Translations under genes and position numbers: made by a program | DNA from: Tenodera sinensis | Taxonomy: Eukaryota > Arthropoda > Insecta > Mantodea > Mantidae | Length of the DNA: 64,000 nucleotides | Direction: 5' to 3' | NCBI GenBank assembly: GCA_030765045.1 | Contig: CM060961.1 | Location: forward strand, 141,174,038-141,238,037 | Part shown: one piece after another, positions 22,429-32,907 of the stretch | Position numbering within the stretch: position 1 is the stretch's first letter | How the letters are laid out: the number at the start of each line of letters is the position of its first letter | Notes under the pieces: generated by a model | Seen by the model: only the letters and a program-made list of their open reading frames with translations | Told to the model about the DNA's origin: nothing | The model's database searches: none

Positions 22429-23718
22429 GTGGAGGAGAAAGGCATTAAGTCATTGACTTACTACCTTTCAGTCCCGTGTGCTGATTCTCGGCTGTGTGTA
22501 AGAAAAATATATGACTTGTACTGTGGTACTTATCGAGATACAGCCGTGAAATATAACTTCTACAGGCAGCATTTTCGGGAAAACTATGACTATAAATTTG
22601 GCAGACCACAAATAGATGTCTGTTCTCTTTGTGAGAAACTTCATGCCAAATTAAAAAGTCCACATCTCTGTGAAGCTTCGAAACTTGCAGCCAAATCACA
22701 TTTGGACGTTCATCTTCAAAGAAGCCAAAAATTTTATAATTCCCTGAAGAAGGCCAAGTCTGTCTTCAAAATGAAGAAATGGGCCTTTGACTATATGCAG
22801 AATTTGCCCTTGCCAGAAATACCTGTGCAAGAAATCTTTTACATGTGGCAACTGTGGGTAAATGTATTCAGCATTCTCAATTTAAAGGATGACAGCTCTG
22901 TTATGTATCTTTATCATGAGGGTAATGGAAGAAAAGTTACAAATGAAGTGTGCACCTTTTTATACCATTACATTAAAAATTATATTCCATCCACCACTAA
23001 AGATCTCAGCTTGTTCTCAAACGGATGTACTGGACAAAACAGAAACCACACAATGGTGAGAATGTGCATGGTATTGACTGCAACTGGTAGATATGAGTCA
23101 ATTACCCACATGTTTCCTGAACGGGGTCATTCATACCTACCATGTGACAGAGATTTTGGGTTATTCAGAAAGAAAATTAAAATTTGTGATAGAGTTTATA
23201 CTCCAAGAGAATATATTGAAATAATAGCAAACAGCATAAAGAATGTGGAACTTCATGTTGCAGAATTTGATGAAATTATTAAGTTTCATAAATGCTGGCC
23301 ATCGTACTTTAAGAAGAGCATAATATCCAAAGAAGGTGAAGGACTCCCAAGAGATGAGAAGCAAGTGTTTTCCCCCTTAAAGTTCAAGCAATTCAAATAC
23401 CTCAGTAACAAGATTGGAGAAGTTGAAGCAACATTTTACATTGACTCGCCTGTCAAACATACATTCTTTCTGGGAAAGTCTCACTCACTACAGCATCTTA
23501 CTATGCCCTCTGAAAAGGCATACAAAGACAAAGTTCCCATAAAATTTAACGAGATTCAGGACATTGGCAAGTTAATAAAATATGTACGTCACGATGCTAT
23601 ACAGTTTCATGAGAGTATTCTGAAATGGCCAACAAATGTGGTTCAAAGTGATTCTGCTAAAGCAGCTCTCAAAGTCACATGTTTATATGTTTGTTTTTCC
23701 AAATTAAATGGTATTTAG
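22429..23718 (+). CDS. DUF7869-like protein, N-terminally truncated ORF
   Basis: The frame is open for 429 codons from after a TGA at 22426 to TAG. I recognise the family that carries domain DUF7869, abundant in insect genomes and of unknown function. Visible blocks: KIYDLY (26-31), FRENYDYKFGRPQIDVCSLC with a CxxC (49-68), WAFDYMQNLPLP (118-129), IFYMWQLWVNVFSI (136-149), a HEGNGRKVTNEV block (163-174), FSNGCTGQNRNHTMV (196-210), FPERGHSYLPCDRDFG (229-244) and VYTPREYIEII. Asp121, position 198 and Asp240/242 could form an RNase-H-like triad, but that is my inference. Position 198 is Asn where I expect Asp. The frame opens on GTG and the first ATG is codon 115, so the N-terminus is missing or supplied by an upstream exon. 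It is more intact than anything around it. Confidence 0.75.
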   Translation: MEEKGIKSLTYYLSVPCADSRLCVRKIYDLYCGTYRDTAVKYNFYRQHFRENYDYKFGRPQIDVCSLCEKLHAKLKSPHLCEASKLAAKSHLDVHLQRSQKFYNSLKKAKSVFKMKKWAFDYMQNLPLPEIPVQEIFYMWQLWVNVFSILNLKDDSSVMYLYHEGNGRKVTNEVCTFLYHYIKNYIPSTTKDLSLFSNGCTGQNRNHTMVRMCMVLTATGRYESITHMFPERGHSYLPCDRDFGLFRKKIKICDRVYTPREYIEIIANSIKNVELHVAEFDEIIKFHKCWPSYFKKSIISKEGEGLPRDEKQVFSPLKFKQFKYLSNKIGEVEATFYIDSPVKHTFFLGKSHSLQHLTMPSEKAYKDKVPIKFNEIQDIGKLIKYVRHDAIQFHESILKWPTNVVQSDSAKAALKVTCLYVCFSKLNGI

Positions 23719-24470
23719 GGAAAGTGATGTCATTTCATAATTTATTTTACTCTGTTCATTTGTTTTCATTTATAAACATGTATATGATCAATAAGAGCAC
23801 CATACATTTAAATATCAATGCAAATCTACAGTTCAGTAATGACCGCTGAGCTGAAAAGCATTAAGTCCATTTTTGAAAAACGATAACGAAATACAGATGA
23901 AACATTCAAATTGTTTTTTCCCCTCAGATAAATGCATTAGTAGACATTACTTTATATAAAAATACATTAATAATCTACATTTATTTGCCTTTGTTATACT
24001 TATACAGTTTTTTCCTTCTCCTGAAAACTTGTAAAAATTGGCTCAATGCCTTTCAGCTCCTATCGATTCAATTGTAGCACATTTTTCTGTATCTCCACTC
24101 TGGAGCAATGTGCACACTTCAACTGTCACTAAGGAACTGATTTGCAGGAACCAAATGTTATGCATCTTAGCAATGCTTGAAGTTTGCTGCAGACATTACA
24201 ACACTACAGGGAACAACACAGGTGCACCAAATGTGGCTTCAGTCATGAAATAGGTAAACAAACTTATCAGATAGGAAAATACTGTTTATATACACAACAT
24301 TGTTTTTGGATAATATTGTATCTAGATGAACACAAACACAAAATCTTGACATGTTTATAATTGTTGTACTATTTCTTTGCTTACTCAACTGTAACCATGG
24401 TATTAGAACTTATCTACAGAAAACTAAATGTCAATTATTGGGTGTACTGAAATTAATGAGTGGTAGTGTA

Positions 24471-24882
24471 ATTATTTTCACTCATTATTGTACAGATTAC
24501 ATTTTAATGTACTTAAAAAACAAAAATATAATATATATCTTCTCTGCTACTCCATATTCCTACTGGAAACCACATTTCCACCAATTGGTTACCAGTTGAC
24601 ACATTTTCTGTTTCACTTATATTAACTTTTCTCCTGGCAGCCAGTAGATTCAGTAGTCTGAAAATTTTGATTTTAAATATGGCGGAGCGAGAGAAAATAT
24701 TTTCTTAGGTACAGACCTCTGATATCATTTTGGTTAAAACCATGATCAAGTGGGATAAAATTCATTGCTCTCCTCTCCTGCATGGATTGTATGCTCAAGG
24801 AAATTTCAATTGAATGAATATGTCAGAGTATTAACGTTAAGAAATGAAACCAATGGACAGAATATGTTAGTTTGTATTGTAA
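24471..24882. other. No recognised feature
   Basis: AT-rich, with no supported coding or repeat signal. Confidence 0.35.
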
Positions 24883-25475
24883 AATCATAAAAGGCAGGTC
24901 CCTCAGGGTTTTAATGTCAGACCACTACTATTCATAGTGTATAATAATGATCTGCCACAATATATAGCTCATGGGGGAAATATACTGTATGCTGATGATA
25001 CAATTTGTATACATAGGGGAGATACTAGCACAGAATTGCAACTACAGGCTAATGGTGTTATGGAAAAATATTTGGAAAAGTTAATGCAATGGCCATCCTC
25101 AAACAAACTTGCAGTCAACTGTAAGTAAGAAGTCCCAATGTATGAGTTGTACAGTGTCTATTAGAGGGAATATCCACACTGAACCAGTAATTACTTATAA
25201 CAGCAACATAATTCAACCTGTATCAGATACCAAATTCTTAGGAATAATTATTGATAAATTTTTGAACTGGAAACAGCATACACAATGCATTTACATCTAA
25301 AATTAACAGAACTCATGTATAATCTCAGTACTAAAACATATCTTCAATCCTCAAGCTATAAAAATAATTATTTTTCCTATGTGCAGTCAGTACTTGCCTA
25401 TGGCATAATCTTATGGGAGGATTCTAAAGATGTAAATAAACTGTTTATAATATAAAAAAATAAGACGAAATGTGT
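24883..25475 (+). pseudogene. Non-LTR reverse transcriptase fragment (YADD)
   Basis: The plus strand reads QVPQGFNVRPLLFIVYNNDL (expected GVPQGSVLGPLLF), then ILYADDTICIH with the intact YADD catalytic box at about 24985. It continues with LQLQANGVMEKYLEKLMQW and NKLAVNCK. A frameshift leads to NIIQPVSDTKFLGIIIDKFL with NWKQH (25190-25280), then YVQSVLAYGIILWED near 25400. This is the palm and thumb of a LINE reverse transcriptase (jockey/CR1-like). The sequence upstream of the palm is absent and there are at least two shifts, so this is a 5'-truncated dead copy. Confidence 0.82.
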
Positions 25476-25489
25476 TCAATTTAAAGAGA

Positions 25490-25925
25490 AATTAACTCTT
25501 TATGCCACATGTTATACAAAATAAAATACTTACCATACCATGTTTATATATTTTAAAAACAGTTAGCTTTGTAAATAATAACATTAACTATTTACTTCCA
25601 CTCAAATAGCACCATACATGAGTATTTCACTAGAAATAGGAATAACATTCATATACAAGTGGCCAGAATGACATAAAAGTTAATTCATATTATACACAGG
25701 AATCTTGATGTGTAGTCTAATTTCAACAAAAATAAATGACAAGCATCCACATTGATTCAGAAAGCAGGTTAAGAGCTTTTTAATTGATTAGTGCTTTTAT
25801 AGTTTGCAAGAGTTTTTGACTTCTTTAACCAAATGTAAATAGGACCATTATGTATGTGTAACATAGTTATACTGCGTATACAGCAGGTAGCAGAATATAA
25901 AGTAGTTTACTAACTGTTATAATGT
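25490..25925. other. No recognised feature
   Basis: AT-rich, with nothing supported. Confidence 0.4.
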
Positions 25926-25929
25926 GTTG

Positions 25930-26195
25930 TTTTTTTTTGTTTTTGTTTTTTGTAGTGTTTAACGCCTGGTTTAACTACTACAGCACCACAGGCAGTGACA
26001 CTCATTATCTTGGAATGAAGATGGAGCACCAGTGGAATGAGATGGCAGGAAAACTGGAGAACCCGGAGGAAACCTTCCCCAACGCTGCTTCGTCCACCAC
26101 AAATCCCACATGCGGTGCCTGGGATCGAACCCAGGCCACTTTGGCGAGAAGCGAATGGTCTAACCACTCGGCTACAGTGCAGCCTAATAATGTGT
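25930..26195 (-). mobile_element. tRNA-derived SINE, family B
   Basis: Minus strand: TAGCCGAGTGGTTAGACCAT (A box), CTGGGTTCGATCCCAGGC (B box), then the same body as 9636-9870 (GGTTTCCTCCGGGTTCTCCA, CATCTCATTCCACTGGTGCT) and an A-rich tail (seen here as T-runs at 25928-25955). It is better preserved than the copy at 9636. Confidence 0.85.
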
Positions 26196-26539
26196 AGAAT
26201 TAGATAATACTTACAAGAGGACCTTTCAGTATCGGACACTCAGTTTGGGATGAGACTTGGCAGGTTAGTGTATACCTTAAGGGTGTCCACTCAGCAAAGC
26301 GAAATAACCAGAAGATTCCAAGAAAAAGGGCTCTAAAGTTTTACACACAGTTCATATATTGGTCGATTTTTACATCATGCCAACACAGCAAAATGGTTGA
26401 GTTAATAGTGAATTCACTTGCCATGTGGGCAATCTGGGTTTGATGCTACTTCAGGTAACTTGTTTTTTAATTGTTTTAAAAATTATATCAACTTTTAAAT
26501 AAAGTTAATGAATAAAATAAAAATTAAAACACTCTTTCA
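26196..26539. other. Possible degraded tRNA-like head
   Basis: AGCAAAATGGTTGAGTTAAT and CAATCTGGGTTTGATGC at about 26390-26445 have the spacing of A and B boxes but match poorly. Nothing else was seen. Confidence 0.25.
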
Positions 26540-26838
26540 TGGGCCAAGGCTTACTGCCCAGCCCCCACCTCTCCACTTATGCCCACTACAGACATCATGA
26601 GTGGGGTGCAGAACTGGAGGGTGGGATGTAGTTAGTGCCCTGAGTCCTCCCAGCTGGTTATGTGGCCTTCTTTATCAAGTAGTCCCTCAATTGGTCCCTC
26701 CAGACCTAATGAGGCTGAGTGCACCCATGCCAGACCTCTCAGTGGGGGAAAAACCTCCACACCAGTACCAGGAACCAAACCCAGGTCCTCCATACCAGAG
26801 GCAGGCATGTTACCACTGCACTACAAGGTGGCCAAATA
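26540..26838 (-). mobile_element. tRNA-derived SINE, family D
   Basis: Minus strand: CACCTTGTAGTGCAGTGGTA (A box) and GACCTGGGTTTGGTTCCTGG (B box), then a GC-rich body (GAGGTTTTTCCCCCACTGAG, CTCAGCCTCATTAGGTCTGG). GC content is clearly higher than the surroundings. It is the only copy of this family in the window, so its limits are estimated. Confidence 0.65.
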
Positions 26839-26839
26839 A

Positions 26840-27636
26840 AGTTAATGACCTAAGAATGTTATCAATTAAGTCATAAATAATTTTATTTATGAAATGACTG
26901 TTACAGCTAATTATGATTGTAAAATGTGAATTAAAAATATTTTATTTTTATAAACTTGATTAATTTCAAATGCATTTCTAATGCACTTAAGAAACCATTG
27001 TCCTGATCGCATTGCAAGTGTAAAGAGTGGGTGAGGTTTGTGTACTATTCAATAGTGCCTCACCAGTATCCATTTTGGATGTTCACAAAATTGTAGATTC
27101 AAATAGCCCTGAAAATGTAAAATAGCGTCTGCTGCATAATAGTTATGATTATGAATGAATTAATACAACTGGAGCCACTCACAATAATAGTAACAATAAT
27201 AATACTTACTTCTCTCATGAAACAATAGAGTGTTTCTGTAAATGTTCGTTGTTTTGTATATAATTAAGTAAAATAGAGCACAGGAGAATGCTAGTGCATG
27301 CTTTCAAGTGTGCATAACCTGAATGTTTGTGACCCATATGGCATTTATACCACACCATTTGGACATATGCAAAAGCTCCTTGAAATGTGCACAAGTCAAG
27401 ATGTGCTGGCAACCTTGTTTTCCGTTTCAAGTAAAGAGGGATCTGGTGGTAGATTTAAGCACTGTGGATTTTAAAGTACTGCATATATGTTATTTTTAAC
27501 AGCATCAAAGAAAAAAATAAGCAATAAATCTGCAAGATGTTAAAAGTTAACAGTGCTCACATGTTCTTATGCAGCAGCTGCCAGTGTTTATGTTTTAATT
27601 TTGATTGTTGTTGTCATTGTTCAACATATGGTCTAC
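26840..27636. other. No recognised feature
   Basis: AT-rich, with no supported signal. Confidence 0.4.
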
Positions 27637-27775
27637 TAACTGGAGAACAAAACACTTACAAACAGGCTGTGCAGTGTTTTGCCTGTCTGCATCCTCAGCA
27701 CTCGTTGCCGTCTGCCACTATCATAGAAAGGTACAGGTGAAACAATACACATTTTTAAAATTACTTTTACAGGCT

Positions 27776-28075
27776 TTATTTACCAAGTTTATGAAAGGAG
27801 ATGCTGAAACTGGCCACCTTCGTTATCCATACATTTTTGGCACTATACATCACTCGCTGTAGTTCATGATGGGAAATTGGGCAGATATTTTGTTTTAATT
27901 CTTCCAGTGCATGTGGGTTTATCTTGTACACTTTATGTTTTAGGTTACCCCAGCGATAGAAATCACTTATTGGAGCTTTGAGAAACATTTCTCTGCTAGT
28001 GGTGCACCATACACCAATTTTTTCATCATGAGGGGGTGCTTCATAAACAAAATTAGGTTCTGAATTATAGGGCAT
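27776..28075 (-). pseudogene. mariner-like transposase, middle joined to C-terminus
   Basis: An open minus frame: EPNFVYEAPPHDEKIGVWC (central block), then directly DFYRWGNLKHKVYKINPHAL and EELKQNI with HHELQRV (C-terminal block). The part between, which includes the second catalytic Asp and the SPDLAP motif, is deleted. The intact family member would bind the TIRs and cut them. This cannot. Confidence 0.75.
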
Positions 28076-28194
28076 ATTTTTTCAAGTCAAGAATTGACAT
28101 ACGTGAATACAATTTCTCCCCTGATTTTGTCATTTTTCAGTAAGACTCTGCAACAGCTCAAATGGCCAATCTTTCAATGAGAACAATTGAATGT

Positions 28195-28460
28195 GTGTTT
28201 CAAGACAGAATTATTAGTAGAGATTTGTGGCCCCTTCAGTCCCCCAGTCTAGCCCCCTGTGGTTTCTATCTCTGGGGTAACTAAAACCATAAAGTATACA
28301 AGACAAACCCACACACCCTGGAAGAATTAAAACAAAATATCCGTCAGGAAATTGCCAGCATTTCTCAACATGAACTACAGCAAGTGATGGATAGTTTCCT
28401 AAAGAGCTGCCAAAAATGTAAGGACAGCAACAGTGGCCAGTTTCAGCATTTCCTTTCATG
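28195..28460 (+). pseudogene. mariner-like transposase C-terminus, second copy
   Basis: The plus strand reads RIISRDLWPLQSPSLAPCGF and YLWG, then after two shifts TLEELKQNIRQEIASISQHE, LQQVMDSF and GQFQHF. It ends just inside the right arm. It duplicates, in opposite orientation, the C-terminal block of the minus-strand fragment at 27776-28075. Confidence 0.72.
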
Positions 28461-28605
28461 AAATTGGTCTTCAAAAGTAGTTCTAAAAATGTTGTGTGGT
28501 TTCATCCCTGCCTTTCTATGATAGTGGCAGACGGCAATGAGCACTGAGGATGCAGACAGGCAAAACACTGTGCAGCCAGTTCACAAGTTTTTTGTTTTCC
28601 CATTA

Positions 28606-28779
28606 CAATCTTAAGGAAAACCTCACTAAGCAGTGTTCCATTTTTTAGCTGGAGGTATACAGCAGGCTATTTCAACCAATGATAGCACGACAGTGAAGAT
28701 GTGATATTATAATGAAGGGATTTACAGCTTCTGCTATTGATTCCAAATATTGGCCCCTGAGGATACTTCACATGTCATA
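28606..28779. other. No recognised feature
   Basis: Short unassigned spacer. Confidence 0.3.
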
Positions 28780-28885
28780 AGAGGTGGTATTAAATTGCCA
28801 TCTCGTAACCAGATACTGAACCATGACAACTCAATATGAGAACTACAAACAAAACCACTGAGCCACTCAAGCACCATCTTTTAAT
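28780..28885 (-). mobile_element. Degraded tRNA-derived SINE
   Basis: The minus strand shows TTGAGTGGCTCAGTGGTTTT (A-box-like) and CATGGTTCAGTATCTGG (B-box-like) at the expected distance, followed by sequence not shared with the other families. Confidence 0.45.
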
Positions 28886-29714
28886 TTTTATTAACACCCT
28901 GTACAAGCAATTTTATTCCTGGGAGAAAGTGAATAGGCTGATGGAGGGTGAGAGAGAAGGATAATGCATTTAAGCAGAGGCAGTTCTGTTGGCACCTAAT
29001 ATCGCTCATTCTGTAACATTGTATCACAATATGTTCTCAGTGTTGTGTACCATCTATTCGCAATGTCCAGAATGGTTAATTTCCTTGAGCACATAGACTA
29101 TGAAGTAGTGGAGAGCATGATCATAAAGAACAGCTAATAAAAAGATAAAGTTTGACAAGATACAATATATATGCAAGAAATAACAATAAGTACCTTTCCC
29201 AGAAGACATAGATTATAGAACCCAAAAAAGTGCTGTGTTTTACATCTTTCATATATATAACATACATTCCATGGTGTAGCAAACAATAAACAAAGGATAA
29301 GGAGGTGAAAACAACATGCAAAGTGAAAATGTACAAAAGAGTAAGAACAAGCTTGGCTTTTACATAACTGCATTTTATTTCAGTGAAATAACCTAAACAT
29401 TATTCTCTGAAAAACAATATCAATTAGAGCCATGCTAAGCTATAACGTGCAAGTAACATTTTTCCTAAAGCACATCTTGAAAAATAAAGTCTCTTCAGGT
29501 TTCACTACAAGAAATCCTGAGCATGCTCCTTCAATGGCAGTGAGATTAGAAGTGAATCTTAGCATTTGTTATGATTTAAGGTTATATCATTACATTTTTC
29601 ACTTACATTTAAGACATACTATGACACTAAAACTTTACATTGAGAAAGAAGATAACAATAAAGGTGTTGTTCAACAAGTTCAAAGAATAGCAAAGAGGGG
29701 TGATCAAACGAGGT
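28886..29714. other. No recognised feature
   Basis: Two overlapping minus frames (29121-29373) are hydrophobic and low-complexity, and probably chance. No repeats. Confidence 0.35.
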
Positions 29715-30245
29715 TCTAACATTTTGATTAAAATACCATATGTTTAATTTTTTTTCATGACAAATAAAATGTATGTCTTGAATTTTCTGGAATAGCTTTC
29801 GAAGCCCCCCTTCATTCAGAAGTAATTTTGTATAATTTTGCATAACTGGTAAACCATAAGAGAAATACAAAAACAAAGTGCTCAAGAAATTTAGATCTGT
29901 TTAAAGCACACAATTTATTTTAAATAACTTTTTTGTGACATAAGCCTTTATGAGATATATGTTGCTAATAGTTTGGATTGTTTGATACTATACCTTTCTT
30001 TTAAATTTCCATCAATATTCATTTGTCTCAAACAATATCATGAAAGGAGTATGAAATTTTAAGGCCAGCATCCAGTTCTTAAATATTTCACTATTACTGT
30101 TCCCTTTGTATCTATAACAAAATGTATAATATAGCTATTTTTGCAAAGGCTGATCTCAAATGACTTGAAGTAGATGGAAAATAGAATAGTTTGTATACTC
30201 ACCAATAAATAAAGAAGAAATGCATTTGAATACAACACAACTTTT
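29715..30245 (+). repeat. Repeat R, 5'-truncated diverged copy
   Basis: Starts in the R middle (TTTTGATTAAAATACCATAT) and continues ACTGGTAAACCATAAGAGAA, AGATCTGTTTAAAGCACACA and the CACCAATAAATAAAGAAG end region. The first 400 bp of R are missing. Confidence 0.7.
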
Positions 30246-30579
30246 ATAATTTTTTACAACAAAAAATTTAGTTACATAATTTTTAATACACGCCTTCTCC
30301 TTTCAGTATACTTGGTGTGACATGTCACACATTTCCTTATGCACTCAGAAAAAATGTTTTTTTTAGCTGAGCAGCAGTTCATTCACCACTTTTTCACTCT
30401 TAATTTAAAGTGAATTGACTGGTCCTTAAAACATCTATAACTGAACCAAAAAATTGGCAAGATCAAGATCATATGCAGGATGATTCAATTTAGACTTAAA
30501 TGTGTAGAAAATATCTTTTATTTTTATTTAAACAGTTTACTCTGAAAGTGTCATGCATGAATGAGTGCTAGTGCTACAG

Positions 30580-31700
30580 CAGGCATCGGCAAACATGTAC
30601 TTAATGAGGCCTCGCAACTATGACGTGTCAGGGGCAGCGCTTACTCTGCCTCCCCCTCCCTCCCTCGCAGCCTTAACTGGCACTGCATACACACCGATCA
30701 CGGGCGAACTGTCCTCTCGTATTTACCTGCACTTCTAAACAAGTCTGTCAAAGTGTAATTTAATACTAAGACTTAAAGTTAAATTTCTGCACTTTAGAGC
30801 ACATGTAATTATTCCTGGTCTATTAAATTTGATATCTAGAATAGCACTTTGATTATTTCTTCTCTCATCATGTAAGGAACGTAAGGTGTTTGTTGTGCTC
30901 TAAAGTTAAAAGGCACTCATAAATGGAACATCAAGCGGCATTATGATACATGTCATACCATCACCATACAATTATAGACAAGCATGTATTCATAAATTTA
31001 TACCATGATTTAAAGTAGCATAACACTGACATAATGTCTTTTATTCATTTTATTTTTTTTTCAGATCTAGATCAGACGAACCAACTGCAATAGCTCAAAG
31101 AGCAATATTCGGATAATACACCTAATATTAATTCAAATATTACAACTGATAAACAACTTCATGCAAGCTATGCTGTTGCTTTGGAGATTGCTCAGTCACT
31201 GAGGTGTTTTAGTGATGGAAATTTCATAAAAAATGTGAGAGTAAAGTTGCCAACATAATTTTCCCTGAACAATATATTTTTAGTAATATTGCATTATGAC
31301 CACAAACCATTCAGAGAAGGATATATAAAATAGGAGAAATAGCCGAAAAAAGACTACAAACCGAGGTCCATGAATTTATAGCCATTTCTCTTGCATTGGA
31401 TGAAAGCACTGACAACGTTGACACAGCACAATTGGTAATTTTCACTCGTGGAGTCACTAACAACCTCTCAATACAATAATATATGCTTGAAGTCATTCCA
31501 CTTAGGAAACATACAACAGGGACAGAATTATCTCAAGCATTTAAGAAATATGTAGAAGGAAAGAAACTGAATCCAAAAAAATCTTGTATTGCGATTAACA
31601 GATGTTAATTTGCGTGCTATCCTGAGAGTGGCTACTTGTGATATATCACTAGATTTTCATGGTGCATTGCAAATAGAAGTGAATTGAAATATATTGCTCA
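30580..31700 (+). mobile_element. hAT element remnant
   Basis: The left end CAGGCATCGGCAAACATGTA resembles the CAGGGGTCGGCAAAC start of many hAT elements. A transposase remnant begins about 500 bp downstream. I found no matching right end and no 8-bp duplication, so the 3' limit is set by the last recognisable coding block. Confidence 0.6.
31080..31650 (+). pseudogene. hAT transposase fragment
   Basis: The plus strand has LHASYAVALEIAQSLRCFSD (N-terminal to the core), then after shifts IGEIAEKRLQTEVHEFIA, SLALDESTDNVDTAQLVIF with TRGV (the first catalytic Asp region, about 31395), and MLEVIPLRKHTTGTELSQAF. It is colinear with the minus-strand hAT at 14770-16330 (SLVLDESSDVNDTAQLALFI there), so the two copies are related. 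Everything after this block, including the dimerisation domain, is missing. Confidence 0.78.
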
Positions 31701-32385
31701 AATATCTAGGCCTAGCTAAAGTATCGTAGACCACTCGTAGCTGGATTCAAGTATGTGTACTATTCCTTATTGTACTGTGTAGCGAGTGAGTCCAGCACTG
31801 ACACTGAACAAAGGTCAATGCCATCCCCGGTTCTACATTACGTCATGTGTATTGCGGGTTGCATGTTGAGACGTCATATTCACCCCTCATTGAGTACATG
31901 TTTGCCTATGCCTGTGCTACAGTCATCTGTAGCATTATTCATGCCTAGTTGCAGTCATACTGCTTCCTTCTGCATACCTTGATATTGAGTATTCTGTATT
32001 TCTAATAAGACTACTTTTTGTTTTGCTTGCTAGTAAAAGTAAGACAATATAAGGTCCATATGATTCAGGAGGAAGCATGAACTGGCTGAAAGCTGTTTCA
32101 AAGATAAGTGAAGTCAATAATTTTGGAGTTTTAAACACTTTCAGTAATGAGATACAATGGCCTCATTGCATATAGATGGTATATGTTTCATTTGGTTCTA
32201 ACTCTTGCTAGATTGTTTTAAAACCATGCTCTCAAATGTCCCACCTTACATTTTAACCTCCTACTGGTGCAATTTAGCTTTAGAATTTGTCATTTTCTTT
32301 GAAGAACTCCATCATGACTGTCAGTTTGCACACTAATTTTGGTTTTCATAATTATATCAAGCTAATGTGCTACCTTTCACTTTGG
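31701..32385. other. No recognised feature
   Basis: Slightly higher GC around 31780-31940. No domain or repeat recognised. Confidence 0.35.
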
Positions 32386-32499
32386 TACAATAGAGCCATG
32401 GTTATCCAAGCCCTGACTAGGTTCCAGCTTAACTGAGGTCCTGTTTTATGAAGTGTACCATGCAAAGTTATTACATGTCAGGAAAAATAAAAAAACTTT

Positions 32500-32870
32500 G
32501 CCCATAGAGCATGATGACCTCAGCCTCGCATAGCTAGCTCAAAGATTGACAGATGTAACAATCACTGAAAACAATGCAGTCGAGTGGATCAATGCAAAGG
32601 AACAATTTGAATTGACTGATGAAATGAAGTAGAGGCAGTGAATGTAGGGCTTAAGAAATGAAAGTGACAATGAAGACACTGAAATGGAGAATGAGAAAAT
32701 CAGCCACAGTGAAGGATGTAAGGTGATAGAAGAGACCATCAAACACCTAGAACAACAGACAACTTCAACAGACCTTCTACTGCTATGACAATTGCACAAA
32801 ATGGTGGCAAAGAAACAAATTTCATTAAATAGAAAACACTTTTGAACTTCTTGAAGAAATAACTATTTTT
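32500..32870 (+). pseudogene. pogo/Tigger-type transposase C-terminus
   Basis: The plus strand reads DVTITENNAVEWINAKEQFE, LTDEM, an acidic stretch (NESDNEDTEMENEKI), then KVIEETIKHLEQQTTSTDLL and LHKMVAKKQISL. The acidic linker followed by an xxYLEQQ-type helix matches the C-terminal tail of Tigger/jerky-like DDE proteins. The CENPB DNA-binding and DDE domains are missing, and stops interrupt the frame. I am moderately sure of the family. Confidence 0.6.
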
Positions 32871-32907
32871 AACTGGAACATGTATACATGAACTGTAGGT
32901 CTTTCTT

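Larger units (their letters stand above)
22273..24074 (+). mobile_element. TA-flanked TIR element carrying a DUF7869-like ORF
   Basis: The terminal repeats are CAATTGAATC, four variable bases, then GGAGCTGAAAGGCATT on both ends (left 22273-22307, right 24040-24074 in reverse), flanked by TA at 22271-22272 and 24075-24076. The ends resemble Tc1 ends (compare the usual CAGTTGAAGTCGGAAG start). The element lies inside the transposase of the Tc1-like element at 21154-24468. Joining the flanks with a single TA gives an open frame reading QKNVLVLRKAGLSV across the join. The unit is 1802 bp and contains one long ORF, no recognisable Tc1 transposase, and five copies of a 20-bp motif. Confidence 0.82.
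21154..24468 (-). mobile_element. Tc1-like element, split by a DUF7869-bearing element
   Basis: Left end CACTACCACTCATTAATTTC (continuing AATACACCC) and right end GGGTGTACTGAAATTAATGA (continuing GTGGTAGTG) are inverted with one mismatch in 29 bp. Both are flanked by TA (21152-21153, 24469-24470). Taking out 22273-24074 plus one TA leaves about 1.5 kb, the usual Tc1 size. The transposase is on the minus strand. Confidence 0.9.
27639..28603. mobile_element. Fold-back mariner-like element
   Basis: TA flanks at 27637-27638 and 28604-28605. The left arm (27639 to about 27965) is an inverted copy of the right arm (about 28262-28603), roughly 330 bp each, sharing GAAGAATTAAAACAAAATAT, CATGAACTACAGC and GGCCAGTTTCAGCAT. 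Both arms therefore carry the transposase C-terminus, in opposite orientations. Outer parts match the element at 19445-21110 (CTATCATAGAAAGG, GAAACCATACA-like). An active transposon of this family would have a single transposase, so this is a rearranged non-autonomous derivative. Confidence 0.8.
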
